This document shows, piece by piece, positions 1 through 8,674 of a stretch of 64,000 nucleotides of DNA; the first letter of the stretch is position 1, and each line of letters starts with the position of its first letter. The translations under genes and the position numbers were made by a program. Source of the stretch: Thiomicrospira pelophila DSM 1534 (GTDB lineage Bacteria > Pseudomonadota > Gammaproteobacteria > Thiomicrospirales > Thiomicrospiraceae); contig NZ_JOMR01000001.1 of the NCBI RefSeq assembly GCF_000711195.1, positions 1,302,001-1,366,000 of the forward strand, given 5' to 3'. The notes under the pieces were generated by a model. It did no database searches. It had not been told where the DNA came from and saw only the letters and a list, made by a program, of their open reading frames with translations.

Positions 1-238
1 CTTGTCCGTCATGCTCAAAACGTAAACCACTTAATAAAATCGCACCCGCTTGATCTCTAAAAAGACTACCCAATACCTTAGTCGCGTTTTGCTCAGCTCT
101 TTCTGCGGCTTGTAGACGTTTTAAATCACCTACAGCTAAACGTTTAATTTTTTCTTGTTCGGGTGTCAGTGTGTCTAAAATTGTTTCGATTTGTCTTATT
201 TCATTACTGCGTGATTCACTTTTCTTTAAAACCGGCAT
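1..238 (-). CDS. NERD-domain-like protein, N-terminal part (runs off window)
   Basis: An open frame reads from ATG at 238 to the window edge and gives 79 residues. The ATG at 247 is also in frame, but an AGGA-type ribosome site lies a normal distance before 238 and almost touches 247. The first 60 residues are charged and helical (MPVLKKSESRSNEI). They lead into a segment with LLSGLRFEHDGQ, which resembles the start of nuclease-related (NERD) domains, where the chain reaches a conserved glutamate-histidine-aspartate stretch. The catalytic part lies outside the window, so the family call is tentative. Confidence 0.5.
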   Translation of the reverse strand, partial: MPVLKKSESRSNEIRQIETILDTLTPEQEKIKRLAVGDLKRLQAAERAEQNATKVLGSLFRDQAGAILLSGLRFEHDGQ

Positions 239-272
239 AAATACCATTTCCTTTCATCTATTTTTATTGTTG

Positions 273-794
273 CTAATTTAACTGCTGGCGCTCTTTGTCG
301 CTTAGGCGCTCAATCACGATCACATCATAACCTAAGGCTTTATAGTCGTTTATTTGGGCTTCACCAGAAGCCGATACATCAACAAAATCTACAAAGTCTT
401 GATCGCTTTTTCCTTGCCAACCGGCCACCACGCCACAAACATGCACGGTTACATCCTGCACTTTGGACATGGTTTCAAACGTTTGTAACACATCACTCGG
501 TGCAGCACTGGATTCCGGTTTAGTAAACTGAACCATTTCACGACCGTGGCTTACAATCACCACATCTAAATCATGATAACGCTGTTTTAATGCATCCACC
601 TGAGTTTGAATCAGTTGTGAATGCTCTGACATGGCATCGGGCGATAAACTCTCCACTTCAATCACGACACCAGGGGGTGGCGACATTTGCATTAAAATAC
701 GCTCCACATCTGGGTGTAAACTGTAGTTGGACAAGGCCCACGCTTGAGCAAAGGACAATAAGCTCAATAATATAACCTTAAGCCAAGTTTTCAT
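273..794 (-). CDS. secreted DsrE-family protein
   Basis: This 173-residue protein opens with a typical signal peptide (MKTWLKVILLSLLSFAQAWA), so it is probably periplasmic. The mature part has the alternating pattern of the DsrE/DsrF-like fold: a long helix (HSQLIQTQVDALKQRY), a strand (LDVVIVSHG), a second helix, a VTVHVCGVVAGW strand with one conserved-looking Cys, and a final GYDVIVIERLSDKE segment. DsrE-like proteins are often linked to sulfur relay, which would suit a sulfur oxidiser, but the substrate is unknown. AGGGGA precedes the ATG. It follows the GST gene on the same strand but is separated from it by a strong terminator hairpin, so it is probably its own unit. Confidence 0.7.
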   Translation of the reverse strand: MKTWLKVILLSLLSFAQAWALSNYSLHPDVERILMQMSPPPGVVIEVESLSPDAMSEHSQLIQTQVDALKQRYHDLDVVIVSHGREMVQFTKPESSAAPSDVLQTFETMSKVQDVTVHVCGVVAGWQGKSDQDFVDFVDVSASGEAQINDYKALGYDVIVIERLSDKERQQLN

Positions 795-835
795 TGTACG
801 TCCCCTTTCGCGTTTAGCCTAACTAGACTAACAAA

Positions 836-858
836 AAACCCGCTTTAAAGGCGGGTTT
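836..858 (-). terminator. intrinsic terminator after the GST gene
   Basis: An 8-bp perfect stem AAACCCGC/GCGGGTTT closes a 7-base loop. On the minus strand it is followed by a run of T, directly after the glutathione S-transferase stop codon. Confidence 0.8.
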
Positions 859-889
859 CTATTTTAAACCAATTTGAATTGGTTTAATT

Positions 890-1573
890 TTAGTCAACCA
901 AACGGTTGGCCATATGACCATCAAAATGCTTAATCATGCCACGGTACATCGTTGATAACTCCGGCACCACCGAGTCTTTAACACAAGGCAAATCGAGTAA
1001 CACTTTTTGCCAATTCTGTAACACAGGTAAACCTTTCAATACATCTAAATCACAATGGGTTTTGAGCAAATCCAAACGCATTAACATCGGCGCAAAAGCG
1101 GCATCAATCAGTTTAAACTCAGCACCATTGAAATAATCTTGGCCAGAATGCACGCTTTCTAAACGTTTCAATAACCCTTGCAAACCATCAATTTTTTTCT
1201 GACAAGCCGCCGCATCTTTTTCGTGAATAATGCCGTGCAAACCATCCATGCCCATTAACTCACCACCAAACGCCATCCATGCGCGGTTTTTGGCTTTAAT
1301 TAACGGATCAGTCGGATGCAAAGACGGCGGCGTAATTTCATCGACATACTCTTGAATCACCGACGATTCAAATAAAACTTCCGAATCGTCCACCTTCACA
1401 ACCGGCACTTTTCCCAATGGCGAAATTTCCAAAAACCATTCCGGTGGATTTTGCAGGTCAATATAGGTGATTTTGAAATCGACATTTTTATACAACAACG
1501 TAATAACGGCACGCTGTACAAATGGGCAAAGTTTAAAACTAATCAGTTCGAGTTGCGGAATCGATTGTGACAT
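890..1573 (-). CDS. glutathione S-transferase family protein
   Basis: The 227-residue protein has an N-terminal thioredoxin-fold domain (about residues 8-85) with CPFVQR at 16-21, a Cys-type active site like that of omega-class and SspA-like GSTs. The cis-proline segment GKVPVV and the ESSVIQEYVDE motif bind glutathione in this family. An all-helical C-terminal domain follows (about 95-220). Such enzymes usually perform thiol transfer or dehydroascorbate reduction in the cytoplasm; the natural substrate cannot be read from the sequence. The gene starts 15 bases after the ferredoxin gene yfhL, so the two are probably co-transcribed. Confidence 0.85.
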   Translation of the reverse strand: MSQSIPQLELISFKLCPFVQRAVITLLYKNVDFKITYIDLQNPPEWFLEISPLGKVPVVKVDDSEVLFESSVIQEYVDEITPPSLHPTDPLIKAKNRAWMAFGGELMGMDGLHGIIHEKDAAACQKKIDGLQGLLKRLESVHSGQDYFNGAEFKLIDAAFAPMLMRLDLLKTHCDLDVLKGLPVLQNWQKVLLDLPCVKDSVVPELSTMYRGMIKHFDGHMANRLVD

Positions 1574-1588
1574 CTGAGCTCCTTATAC

Positions 1589-1846
1589 TTAAATTTGGTT
1601 GGTTTTCACCAACTGTTTGAACTTTTCCATTAAGTCCGTCTTTGTTTCAATATGCTCGGGATCAGTGATGATCACATCAATCGGACATACACTCAAGCAG
1701 GTCGGCTTGTCGTAAAACCCAACACACTCGGTGCACAAGTCCGGATTTATTTCATAGACTTTTTCGCCCATCGAAATCGCCGTATTTGGGCATTCCGGCT
1801 CGCACATATCGCAATTGATGCAACCGGAAAGAATTTTTAACGCCAT
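1589..1846 (-). CDS. yfhL: YfhL-type 2[4Fe-4S] ferredoxin
   Basis: A small 85-residue ferredoxin with eight cysteines in two clusters. C9, C12, C15 and C19 form CxxCxxCxxxC; C38, C41, C50 and C54 form the second set, with the enlarged spacing between the second and third Cys that marks YfhL/Alvin-type ferredoxins. A charged C-terminal helix follows (ETKTDLMEKFKQLVK). It carries electrons in the cytoplasm. The next gene upstream on the same strand is trhP (yegQ), a tRNA-hydroxylation enzyme with its own Cys cluster, which suggests that YfhL may serve it; this is an inference from position. Confidence 0.9.
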   Translation of the reverse strand: MALKILSGCINCDMCEPECPNTAISMGEKVYEINPDLCTECVGFYDKPTCLSVCPIDVIITDPEHIETKTDLMEKFKQLVKTNQI

Positions 1847-1988
1847 GTTTTACCCACTAAAAAATTCACCACCGAAACACAAAGAAAACGAGACACCGAG
1901 TTTTTAATTTTGAATCATAAATTCTAAATGTCGAATTATACGAAATACACCACCAATTAAAAATTAGCTGAGCCTCTGTACCTAGTGA

Positions 1989-3407
1989 TTAACCAACTTT
2001 AGCCGCCGAATCGCGTTTGGTGTCGCCGCCCCAAGCTTCGTTACGCATCACTAAACCAAACTTTAACACATCCGCAGACAAACCTTTAAAGGGGTTAGGA
2101 ATTCTCGCAATCCAACCTGATCCCAAAGCCGCCTCAATAGGTTTGTCGTGTTTATCCTTCATCTGATCCAACACTAAGGTCACATTCCCAGCTGGGGTCA
2201 TAATTTCAATCGAATCACCCACACAGAATTTGTTTTTAACATCAATTTCTAAGGTGTCATCGGTCACACCAATTACTTCACCTACAAAACGTTGGCTATC
2301 GGACTTGGACACGCCGTAGTCGTAGTTTTGATATTCGGAATGCACATGGCGACGTAAAAAGCCCTCAGTGTAACCACGACTGGCTAAACCATCCAACTGT
2401 AACAATAAGTCTGGATCAAACGGCTTACCTTCAGCCGCATCATCGATTGCTTTACGATAAACCTGAGCTGTACGCGCGACATAATAATGCGATTTGGTTC
2501 GACCTTCGATTTTTAACGAATGCACACCCATTTGTACTAGTTCAGGAATCAGTTCCACCGCGCGCAGGTCTTTCGAGTTCATAATATAGGTGCCGTGTTC
2601 GTCCTCAAATGCCGGCATTAATTCGCCTGGACGACCCTGCTCTTCCAACAACCAAACACGATCGGTGGTTTCGCCTTCACCCAAAGTCGGTTCCGCTTGC
2701 GTAATCTCAGGCGCGGGCAAGCTCGTGGTACCAGTTAAATCGGTCATACGCTCGATACCAACCACTTCACCCGCCGCGTTCTCCTTGCCTTCGTAGGTGT
2801 TGTAATTCCAGCGACACGCATTCGTGCAAGTGCCTTGATTAGCATCGCGTTTATTAATATAGCCCGACAGCAAACAACGACCGGAATAAGCAATGCACAG
2901 CGCGCCATGTACAAATACTTCCAGCTCCATGCCTGGAACCATTTCGCGGATTTCGGCGATTTCGTTAACGGATAATTCGCGAGACAACACCACACGAGTC
3001 ACGCCTTGGTCATACCAAAATTTAACCGTCGCCCAATTCACCGCGTTCGATTGCACAGATAAATGAATTTCTTGTTGTGGAAATTTTTCACGTACCATCA
3101 TGATCATGCCCGGATCGGACATAATGAGCGCATCCGGCTTCATATTCACAACGGGCTCGATATCTTTTAGAAAGGTTTTTAACTTAGAGTTATGCGCCGC
3201 AATGTTGGTCACAACATAAAACTTTTTACCCAACTCATGCGCGCGGGCAATGCCTTTGGCTAAGTTTTCTAAATCAAATTCGTTGTTACGTACACGCAAG
3301 CTGTAACGCGGCTGACCCGCATAAACGGCATCGGCCCCATAAGCAAACGCGTATTCCATGTTTTTCATTGTGCCGGCTGGCGACAAGAGTTCGGACTTAA
3401 AAGTCAT
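1989..3407 (-). CDS. trhP: tRNA 5-hydroxyuridine synthesis protein TrhP (YegQ, peptidase U32 family)
   Basis: A U32-family protein of about 472 residues, close in length to E. coli YegQ. It opens with ELLSPAGTMKNMEYAFAYGADAVYAG and has the family signature around EVFVHGALCIAYSGRC. Four cysteines in the centre (about residues 171, 178, 194 and 198 from this start) probably hold an iron-sulfur cluster. TrhP is known to make 5-hydroxyuridine at the tRNA wobble position with a prephenate-derived substrate. I chose the ATG at 3407 because GGGGA lies eight bases before it; an in-frame TTG at 3422 has no such site. Its neighbour yfhL may be its electron donor. Confidence 0.9.
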   Translation of the reverse strand: MTFKSELLSPAGTMKNMEYAFAYGADAVYAGQPRYSLRVRNNEFDLENLAKGIARAHELGKKFYVVTNIAAHNSKLKTFLKDIEPVVNMKPDALIMSDPGMIMMVREKFPQQEIHLSVQSNAVNWATVKFWYDQGVTRVVLSRELSVNEIAEIREMVPGMELEVFVHGALCIAYSGRCLLSGYINKRDANQGTCTNACRWNYNTYEGKENAAGEVVGIERMTDLTGTTSLPAPEITQAEPTLGEGETTDRVWLLEEQGRPGELMPAFEDEHGTYIMNSKDLRAVELIPELVQMGVHSLKIEGRTKSHYYVARTAQVYRKAIDDAAEGKPFDPDLLLQLDGLASRGYTEGFLRRHVHSEYQNYDYGVSKSDSQRFVGEVIGVTDDTLEIDVKNKFCVGDSIEIMTPAGNVTLVLDQMKDKHDKPIEAALGSGWIARIPNPFKGLSADVLKFGLVMRNEAWGGDTKRDSAAKVG

Positions 3408-3440
3408 GTCATTTTTCCCCAAAACTATAACCTACCTATT

Positions 3441-3956
3441 TTATAGGAAATTAGCTACTTTGTCGCGCCAGACTTGGGTTTTATCTTCTAAACTCATCCG
3501 AGCATGGGCAGGACTGCTTGAAGGTAAAGTCACAACTTGAACTGATTCAAAAGCCGCTGGATGGACTTTAAGCAAATGGCGTTTAAACAAGTCCGCGGCC
3601 TTGTTACCATTTAATGCGATCACTTGGCACTCAGGGTGACGAAGTACCAGGCCTGGTATATCGTTGACCTGAATGCTGTGCGCACGAATGGAGGCATCCA
3701 AGCTTCCCGGTCGTTCGCACTCTGCCAACACATCCCACAAACCAATATGATGTTGTTGCAGATTTCGATAACGTTGTGCAAAATCGTCTGACCAATCTCG
3801 TTGCAACAATGCACCCATAATCGGCCAAAACCCATTTCGCCGGTGTGCATAATAAGCTTGCGCTTCCAAGGAGGCCCGACCTGGCATCGAGCCTAAAATC
3901 AAAACCCGCATATAAGCGGGTTCAATTGGGTCAAAGCTCTGACAAACACTCATCAT
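3441..3956 (-). CDS. hypoxanthine-DNA glycosylase (uracil-DNA glycosylase superfamily, family 6)
   Basis: The 171-residue protein shows the hallmarks of the HDG branch of the UDG superfamily: VLILGSMPGRASLEAQAYYAHRRNGFW near the N-terminus (motif 1 with the substrate pocket) and LPSSSPAHA near residue 146 (motif 2). Enzymes of this family remove hypoxanthine formed by adenine deamination and start base-excision repair. The segment IPGLVLRHP is encoded across an exact copy of the ACCAGGCCTGGT palindrome. It sits between trhP and a small exported protein, all on the minus strand. Confidence 0.85.
   Translation of the reverse strand: MMSVCQSFDPIEPAYMRVLILGSMPGRASLEAQAYYAHRRNGFWPIMGALLQRDWSDDFAQRYRNLQQHHIGLWDVLAECERPGSLDASIRAHSIQVNDIPGLVLRHPECQVIALNGNKAADLFKRHLLKVHPAAFESVQVVTLPSSSPAHARMSLEDKTQVWRDKVANFL
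3646..3657. repeat. ACCAGGCCTGGT palindrome, in the hypoxanthine-DNA glycosylase gene
   Basis: Exact copy, extended to a 14-bp perfect palindrome (3645-3658). It is read in the Pro-Gly-Leu-Val frame. Confidence 0.95.
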
Positions 3957-3973
3957 TAACAGTCAATATTCGT

Positions 3974-4441
3974 TTAAAAAGCCGCTAAAAAGGCTTTCAC
4001 TTGTTCTGGGCTATTGGCTTTCACCTGCTCAATCACCTCCAACCCATTAAGGCGGACCAAAGTGACGGTCGAATCTTTTCTAGGCCAGTCCTTAGTAAGT
4101 TCACCACTCGTATCTAATGCAATACGAAACGGATACTTCTGCATTTTGGGTAACGCAAACCATTTTGTAATAATAGCCGGCATGCCCGAAACATCCGCCA
4201 CATATAAACCACCACGTGCTTCCAGATTATCTATATTCAACTCAATTAATGCATCTCTAACCCATTCGCCGCCTTGCTTATCGTGCGAAAAAATGAGCCA
4301 CTGCGTTGTTACCGACAAGCTTATATTTTCCGCATGCTGATCTTCAAAAACCTGCTGAGAGAGCGTTGTGGTCTCTGCATTCACAATGCTAAAACTCATC
4401 GCCATCATGAAACCCGACACAAACATTATTATTTTTTTCAT
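3974..4441 (-). CDS. small exported protein of unknown function
   Basis: This 155-residue protein begins with a clear signal peptide (MKKIIMFVSGFMMAMSFSIVNA). The start at 4441 is preferred because GGAG lies nine bases upstream; a GTG at 4456 would add five residues ahead of the signal sequence. The mature part contains a helix-strand pattern (WLIFSHDKQGGEWVRDALIEL, then GGLYVADVSGMPAIITKWFALPKMQKYPFRIALD) that recalls a thioredoxin-like or DsrE-like fold without an active-site Cys pair. I do not recognise the family. It is the first gene of the minus-strand group and faces the divergent SLOG-SLATT gene. Confidence 0.7.
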   Translation of the reverse strand: MKKIIMFVSGFMMAMSFSIVNAETTTLSQQVFEDQHAENISLSVTTQWLIFSHDKQGGEWVRDALIELNIDNLEARGGLYVADVSGMPAIITKWFALPKMQKYPFRIALDTSGELTKDWPRKDSTVTLVRLNGLEVIEQVKANSPEQVKAFLAAF

Positions 4442-4790
4442 ACCACCAAACTCCACTCGACAACTTAATTAACTCTAAGGTAGCTCAATTACCTCTGGTG
4501 ATTCAGGACAAGGTTTACAATGCAAAGCGATAACTTGGCAAAGTCCCCTTTAAGTCCTGCAGAATCATCATAGGGTAATCGAGCGGCCCTTTACTTATGG
4601 GCGCATAAGTATCTCAAATAAGTCTAAATTAAACCAATTAATTTATGCATGTTTTTAGTTTAAAAAAAGCTATCAGAGCTTTAAATTCAGTCTTAAGATG
4701 TAAATTTATTGCTATTAAAACAACCACTCAAGTAAACTAACTACTAATTATTAACCCCCATTAAAATCGAAAACAACACAAACAGAACCG
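4442..4790. other. AT-rich divergent intergenic region
   Basis: 349 bases with no gene. It must hold the promoters of two divergent genes. Two small hairpins are visible: ACTTATG/CATAAGT with a GGCG loop (4593-4610), and AAAGCT/AGCTTT with a five-base loop (4666-4682). The part from about 4610 on is strongly AT-rich, unlike the surrounding genes. I could not pick a convincing -35/-10 pair. Confidence 0.5.
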
Positions 4791-6575
4791 ATGACATCCA
4801 ATTTCAACTTTAAACGTCTCGTGAGCATTATGGTCACAGGTCATGGCTGCCCAGATACTGCACCGGATTTGACATCAATCGGTTCTAACCTAATCGAGCA
4901 AGTACAACACGCCCTGCCTTATGACTCCGCTACCCGCTTACTAAGTGGTTTTGAACCGGGCATTGAACAAATCTGCGTGAAAAAAGCACAACAACTCAAT
5001 TGGGAAATTCAACTTTTTTTAACTCATAAAACCCGTCAAACCGATGGGCTAGAGCGTTTAATCGAAGGCGACTCCATTAGTAAAATCGTCTCGCTGGGCC
5101 GCTCTAAAACGGAACCCCATTTAACCCCCGACCCCTTTAAGGAACGTGACCATATCGCGCTCAACTTTGCGGATTTATTAATTATTTATTGGGACAGTCG
5201 TTGCAACGAAACCTCGCAATTTGAGCATTTACAATTGATTGGCCGAGCGGCGCAAAGTCGCAAACCGGTCATTTGGTTAAGCCCCGACGGAAAAATGCAC
5301 TGGCTAGAAATAGAACGCCTAGATGATGCCGCCTTAGAGTTATTAAAAGCCAGCAACTATTCTTCAGACAGTTTAGTCGCCTGTTTTAAGCCTTTTACTC
5401 AACTCGATCAAACGCCCATCAGCAGTTATATTGAATTGTTATTGAATCCAACCATTCAAATCCACAATCCAAACGCCACCATTCTGCGTGAACTCACTCA
5501 AACCAACGGACACACAGCTTTTCGAGACACCGGACGTTTACACGATGTCATGACCGGACTACTGCATAGCGATCAAAAAGGCGCTTGGTCAAGTTTTAAA
5601 CGCAAATTTTTAAACTATCGAAGACCTAAACTCTGGTCAAAAACCCCTGACGAAGTACAACCTAAAGCGGTTTTAAACCAAGCCTTTTCTCACCATGACA
5701 ACTTGGCCGAACAAGCCGGTGGCTTGCATCGCAGTAATATTTGGCTATTGTATGGCTTCTCCGCCTTAGCGGTATTGGTGGCGGTCAGTGCCGAAGTTTG
5801 GCAACTGCATTGGTTGGCCTATGTGGAATTGGCACTGATTGCGATGGTTATTTATCGGGTTTGGTGGGCGCGTAAAATTCAATTACATCAAAAGTGGATT
5901 CGGCATCGGTTTTTGGCTGAACAAATGCGCTATTGCATCATGGGTTACCCAGCTTTAGCCATTCCCAACGCTTTTTTAGCGCCGGTTTGGGAGGTCAACC
6001 ATCAAAACCAACTGCAACTGAATAGTGCCGAGCTTTGGTTATTGCAACGTCATTTGATTGTCAGCGGCCTGCCCTGTGATGATGGCAAGGTTTATACACC
6101 GCCTTATCACAACCATGTATTGGCAGAACATATTCAAGCTAGCGTACGCAGTCAAATGCATTACCATCAAATGCACCACCACCAAAAACACTTGGGGCAC
6201 AAGCGACTGCATGCCTTGGCTGAGCTGCAGTTTCTGCTGACCTTTATTGCCGTGGTGGTGCATATTTATATTCATGCCAATTGGCTGTTGTTATTTACCG
6301 CGGCTTTGCCAGCTTTCGCCGCGGCCTTGCATGGCATTTTGACTAAACTGGAAATGGAACGCATCTCCGGTCAATCAGCGAGTTTGTATCAACAGCTAGA
6401 ACATTTAGATTTGGCTTTGACGCGTTTTATTCAGGAGACGCCACCAGGTGACAATAGCTGGCATCACTGGGTGAGCCTGCATTATCTGGCAAACAAAAGT
6501 CAGCAAACCATGTCAGATAACATTACACAATGGCAACACCTGATCCAGGTTCAACAAACTGAAATTCCGGCCTAA
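4791..6575 (+). CDS. SLOG-like sensor fused to a SLATT-like transmembrane region, probable conflict/defence effector
   Basis: The N-terminal part (about residues 8-170) looks like a SLOG-type Rossmann domain. It has a first strand with VTGHGCPD, a GFEPGIEQICVKKAQQLNW segment matching the GxD/E-type ligand loop before the second strand, then FADLLIIYWDSR and SRKPVIWLSPDG. This is the strand order seen in SLOG proteins that bind nucleotides. The rest holds two hydrophobic hairpins (about 320-365 and 475-525), each followed or preceded by basic, His/Arg-rich helices such as HQKWIRHRFLAEQMRYCIMG. That arrangement is typical of SLATT (SMODS- and SLOG-associated two-TM) effectors, thought to damage membranes when the sensor binds a signal. 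No partner gene is adjacent and no strong ribosome site precedes the ATG. Homology to these families is inferred by pattern. Confidence 0.65.
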   Translation: MTSNFNFKRLVSIMVTGHGCPDTAPDLTSIGSNLIEQVQHALPYDSATRLLSGFEPGIEQICVKKAQQLNWEIQLFLTHKTRQTDGLERLIEGDSISKIVSLGRSKTEPHLTPDPFKERDHIALNFADLLIIYWDSRCNETSQFEHLQLIGRAAQSRKPVIWLSPDGKMHWLEIERLDDAALELLKASNYSSDSLVACFKPFTQLDQTPISSYIELLLNPTIQIHNPNATILRELTQTNGHTAFRDTGRLHDVMTGLLHSDQKGAWSSFKRKFLNYRRPKLWSKTPDEVQPKAVLNQAFSHHDNLAEQAGGLHRSNIWLLYGFSALAVLVAVSAEVWQLHWLAYVELALIAMVIYRVWWARKIQLHQKWIRHRFLAEQMRYCIMGYPALAIPNAFLAPVWEVNHQNQLQLNSAELWLLQRHLIVSGLPCDDGKVYTPPYHNHVLAEHIQASVRSQMHYHQMHHHQKHLGHKRLHALAELQFLLTFIAVVVHIYIHANWLLLFTAALPAFAAALHGILTKLEMERISGQSASLYQQLEHLDLALTRFIQETPPGDNSWHHWVSLHYLANKSQQTMSDNITQWQHLIQVQQTEIPA

Positions 6576-6584
6576 AACCTTATC

Positions 6585-6596
6585 ACCAGGCCTGGT
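6585..6596. repeat. ACCAGGCCTGGT palindrome, 26-bp version
   Basis: Exact copy just after the SLOG-SLATT stop codon. The arms extend perfectly to 6578-6603, the longest palindrome in the window. Confidence 0.95.
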
Positions 6597-6630
6597 GATA
6601 AGGAATTTAACAAATACCTTACATAATAAA

Positions 6631-6650
6631 AAAGCGCCCTTAGGCGCTTT
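6631..6650. terminator. bidirectional intrinsic terminator
   Basis: AAAGCGCC/GGCGCTTT stem with a four-base loop, T-rich on both strands. It serves the SLOG-SLATT gene and the convergent Rossmann protein gene. Confidence 0.85.
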
Positions 6651-6681
6651 TTCTATCACACAAATTGAGTTTAAAACAACT

Positions 6682-7071
6682 CTAATAACCGATATTTGAA
6701 TGATGAGACTGCGGAATGGCTTCCGCATCAGGTAAAAGATACCACATCAAATAATCGACCACCATCGGTACTAAAACGGTATGTTGATTATTTGTCTCTT
6801 GAAGCATTTTGCGCACCGCCAACTTCAACTCAGGGCGGTTTGAAGTGTCCATGATAATGTCAATTTTCGAGCCATATTCACGGATCGCTTCTTCATAACT
6901 CGGGTAGTTTTTAATACCGCGTTTTTCCGCATCCGCTAACAACGGATTGCTCATATTCGGCTCACTCACCGCGATAATCTTAACTCGACTTTCGTCTAGC
7001 GCCGTAAACTGATTATAAAATTTACCGCCAATTCGACCCAAACCTATCATTAAAACCGTAATCTGCCTCAT
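6682..7071 (-). CDS. single-domain NAD(P)-binding Rossmann protein
   Basis: The 129-residue protein begins with VLMIGLGRIGGKFYNQF, a GxGxxG dinucleotide-binding loop. It continues with VKIIAVSEPN and SKIDIIMDTSNRPELKLAV, the pattern of the N-terminal half of Gfo/Idh/MocA and homoserine-dehydrogenase-like oxidoreductases. No catalytic domain follows, so it is either a stand-alone nucleotide-binding regulator or a much shortened oxidoreductase. AAGGAG precedes the ATG and the frame is clean, so it is probably a working gene rather than a fragment. Confidence 0.65.
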   Translation of the reverse strand: MRQITVLMIGLGRIGGKFYNQFTALDESRVKIIAVSEPNMSNPLLADAEKRGIKNYPSYEEAIREYGSKIDIIMDTSNRPELKLAVRKMLQETNNQHTVLVPMVVDYLMWYLLPDAEAIPQSHHSNIGY

Positions 7072-7274
7072 ATCTCTTGTTTCTCCTTTAGTCTTATATT
7101 TAGCTTCAGTTAAGTGATTTAAGAACCAATTAACCTAAAACATAGATAAGTATAGGGGAAACATTCATCTGATATGGGCTTGTATCACCCGGTTTGCCAT
7201 CATTTTATTTATAGGCCAACGTATAAAATTTATTCGATACACCAAACCTTTCATGCAAGCTTGGAGTAGATCAA

Positions 7275-8606
7275 TTAATCTTCAATTAAAACCGGTTGCG
7301 CCCATAAATCGTATTCATCGGCGGCAAAAATTTCAACTTCCAACATGTCGCCTGGTTGCAGGCCTTCACCTTCGGGAATAAACACCATACCGTCTATTTC
7401 AGGTGCATCCGCCGCTGAACGTGCAATCGCACCCTCTTCGTCGATTTCATCCACCAACACCGTCATGCGCTTGCCAATTTTGGCCTGCATTTTTTTAGCA
7501 CTGATCGCCTGCTGAGTTTGCATAAAACGATCGTAACGGTCTTGTTTAATGTCATCTGGAATTTGCTCAGCGATTTCGTTAGCCGCCGCGCCAGTCACTG
7601 GCGAATATTGGAAGCAACCCACACGATCTAGCTGCGCTTCTTCCAAGAAGTCTAGTAGACGTTGGAATTCTTCTTCAGTTTCGCCTGGGAAACCGACAAT
7701 AAAGGTCGAGCGCAAGGTTAAATCCGGCACTTGTTCACGCCATTGACGAATACGCTCTAACTGGCGGTCAATATTGCCCGGGCGGCGCATCGCCTTCAGC
7801 ACACGTTTATCAGCATGTTGTAATGGCATATCCAAATAAGGCAACACCTTGCCCTCGGCCATTAACGGAATCACTTCTTCCACATTCGGATAAGGATACA
7901 CATAATGCAAACGCACCCAAACGCCCATATCGCCCAGCGCTTTGACCAAGCCGGTCATCGAGGTTTTTACCGGCTGACCGTTCCAGAAGTCCAATTTGTG
8001 TTTCACATCCACACCATAAGCGGCGGTATCTTGCGAAATCACCAATAACTCTTGCACGCCCGCCTCTACTAAACGCTTGGCTTCGTCGAGCACTTCACTC
8101 ACCGGACGACTCACTAAATCGCCTCGCATCGAAGGAATAATGCAGAAAGAACAACGGTGGTTACAACCTTCCGAGATTTTTAAATACGCAAAGTGACGCG
8201 GCGTGAGTTTGACGCCTTGCGGTGGAACCAAATCCACATAAGGGTTATGCGCCGGTGGTGCCACCACATCATGCACCGCATTCAGTACGGTTTCGTAAGC
8301 TTGCGGGCCGGATACGGATAAAACTTGCGGATACTGACTTAAAATCTCTTCATCACGCGCACCCAAGCAGCCCGTCACAATCACCTTACCGTTTTCACGT
8401 AACGCCTCACCAATCGCATCCAGCGATTCTTGAACGGCCGAATCAATAAAGCCGCAGGTATTTACAATCACGGTATCGGCATCTTCATACGAATTCGATA
8501 AATGATAGCCTTCAGTACGTAACTGGGTCAGAATGCGTTCCGAATCAACAGTCGCTTTCGGGCAACCTAAACTCACGACGCCTACGGTGGGTTGGTGTTT
8601 ACTCAT
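7275..8606 (-). CDS. rimO: ribosomal protein S12 methylthiotransferase RimO
   Basis: This 443-residue radical-SAM methylthiotransferase modifies an aspartate of ribosomal protein S12. The N-terminal domain carries three cluster cysteines (C15 in [14 protein letters not shown]51 in [10 protein letters not shown]80 in VTGCLGAR). The radical-SAM motif is CNHRCSFC (C148, C152, C155), and a TRAM domain forms the C-terminus. SLGCPKA..DSE and the overall length separate it from MiaB. The gene stands alone; two identical palindromes lie just upstream of its start. Confidence 0.96.
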   Translation of the reverse strand: MSKHQPTVGVVSLGCPKATVDSERILTQLRTEGYHLSNSYEDADTVIVNTCGFIDSAVQESLDAIGEALRENGKVIVTGCLGARDEEILSQYPQVLSVSGPQAYETVLNAVHDVVAPPAHNPYVDLVPPQGVKLTPRHFAYLKISEGCNHRCSFCIIPSMRGDLVSRPVSEVLDEAKRLVEAGVQELLVISQDTAAYGVDVKHKLDFWNGQPVKTSMTGLVKALGDMGVWVRLHYVYPYPNVEEVIPLMAEGKVLPYLDMPLQHADKRVLKAMRRPGNIDRQLERIRQWREQVPDLTLRSTFIVGFPGETEEEFQRLLDFLEEAQLDRVGCFQYSPVTGAAANEIAEQIPDDIKQDRYDRFMQTQQAISAKKMQAKIGKRMTVLVDEIDEEGAIARSAADAPEIDGMVFIPEGEGLQPGDMLEVEIFAADEYDLWAQPVLIED

Positions 8607-8627
8607 AAAATTCTCACGGTCAAAACA

Positions 8628-8639
8628 ACCAGGCCTGGT
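8628..8639. repeat. ACCAGGCCTGGT palindrome, upstream of rimO (copy 1)
   Basis: Exact copy within a 16-mer (8626-8641) that is repeated identically 35 bases away at 8661-8676. Confidence 0.95.
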
Positions 8640-8662
8640 GCTCGGTCTCTTTTAGAAACTCA

Positions 8663-8674
8663 ACCAGGCCTGGT
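8663..8674. repeat. ACCAGGCCTGGT palindrome, upstream of rimO (copy 2)
   Basis: Second member of the closely spaced pair, between the end of rmuC and the start of rimO. Confidence 0.95.

Noticed and set aside
1868-1901. The ACACAAAG/GAGACACCGAG-rich stretch as a regulatory element
   Set aside because: It looks like common low-complexity intergenic sequence, with no symmetry or position that suggests function.
7072-7274. A tRNA or small RNA gene in the gap before rimO's end
   Set aside because: No cloverleaf, conserved loop or terminator was seen on either strand.
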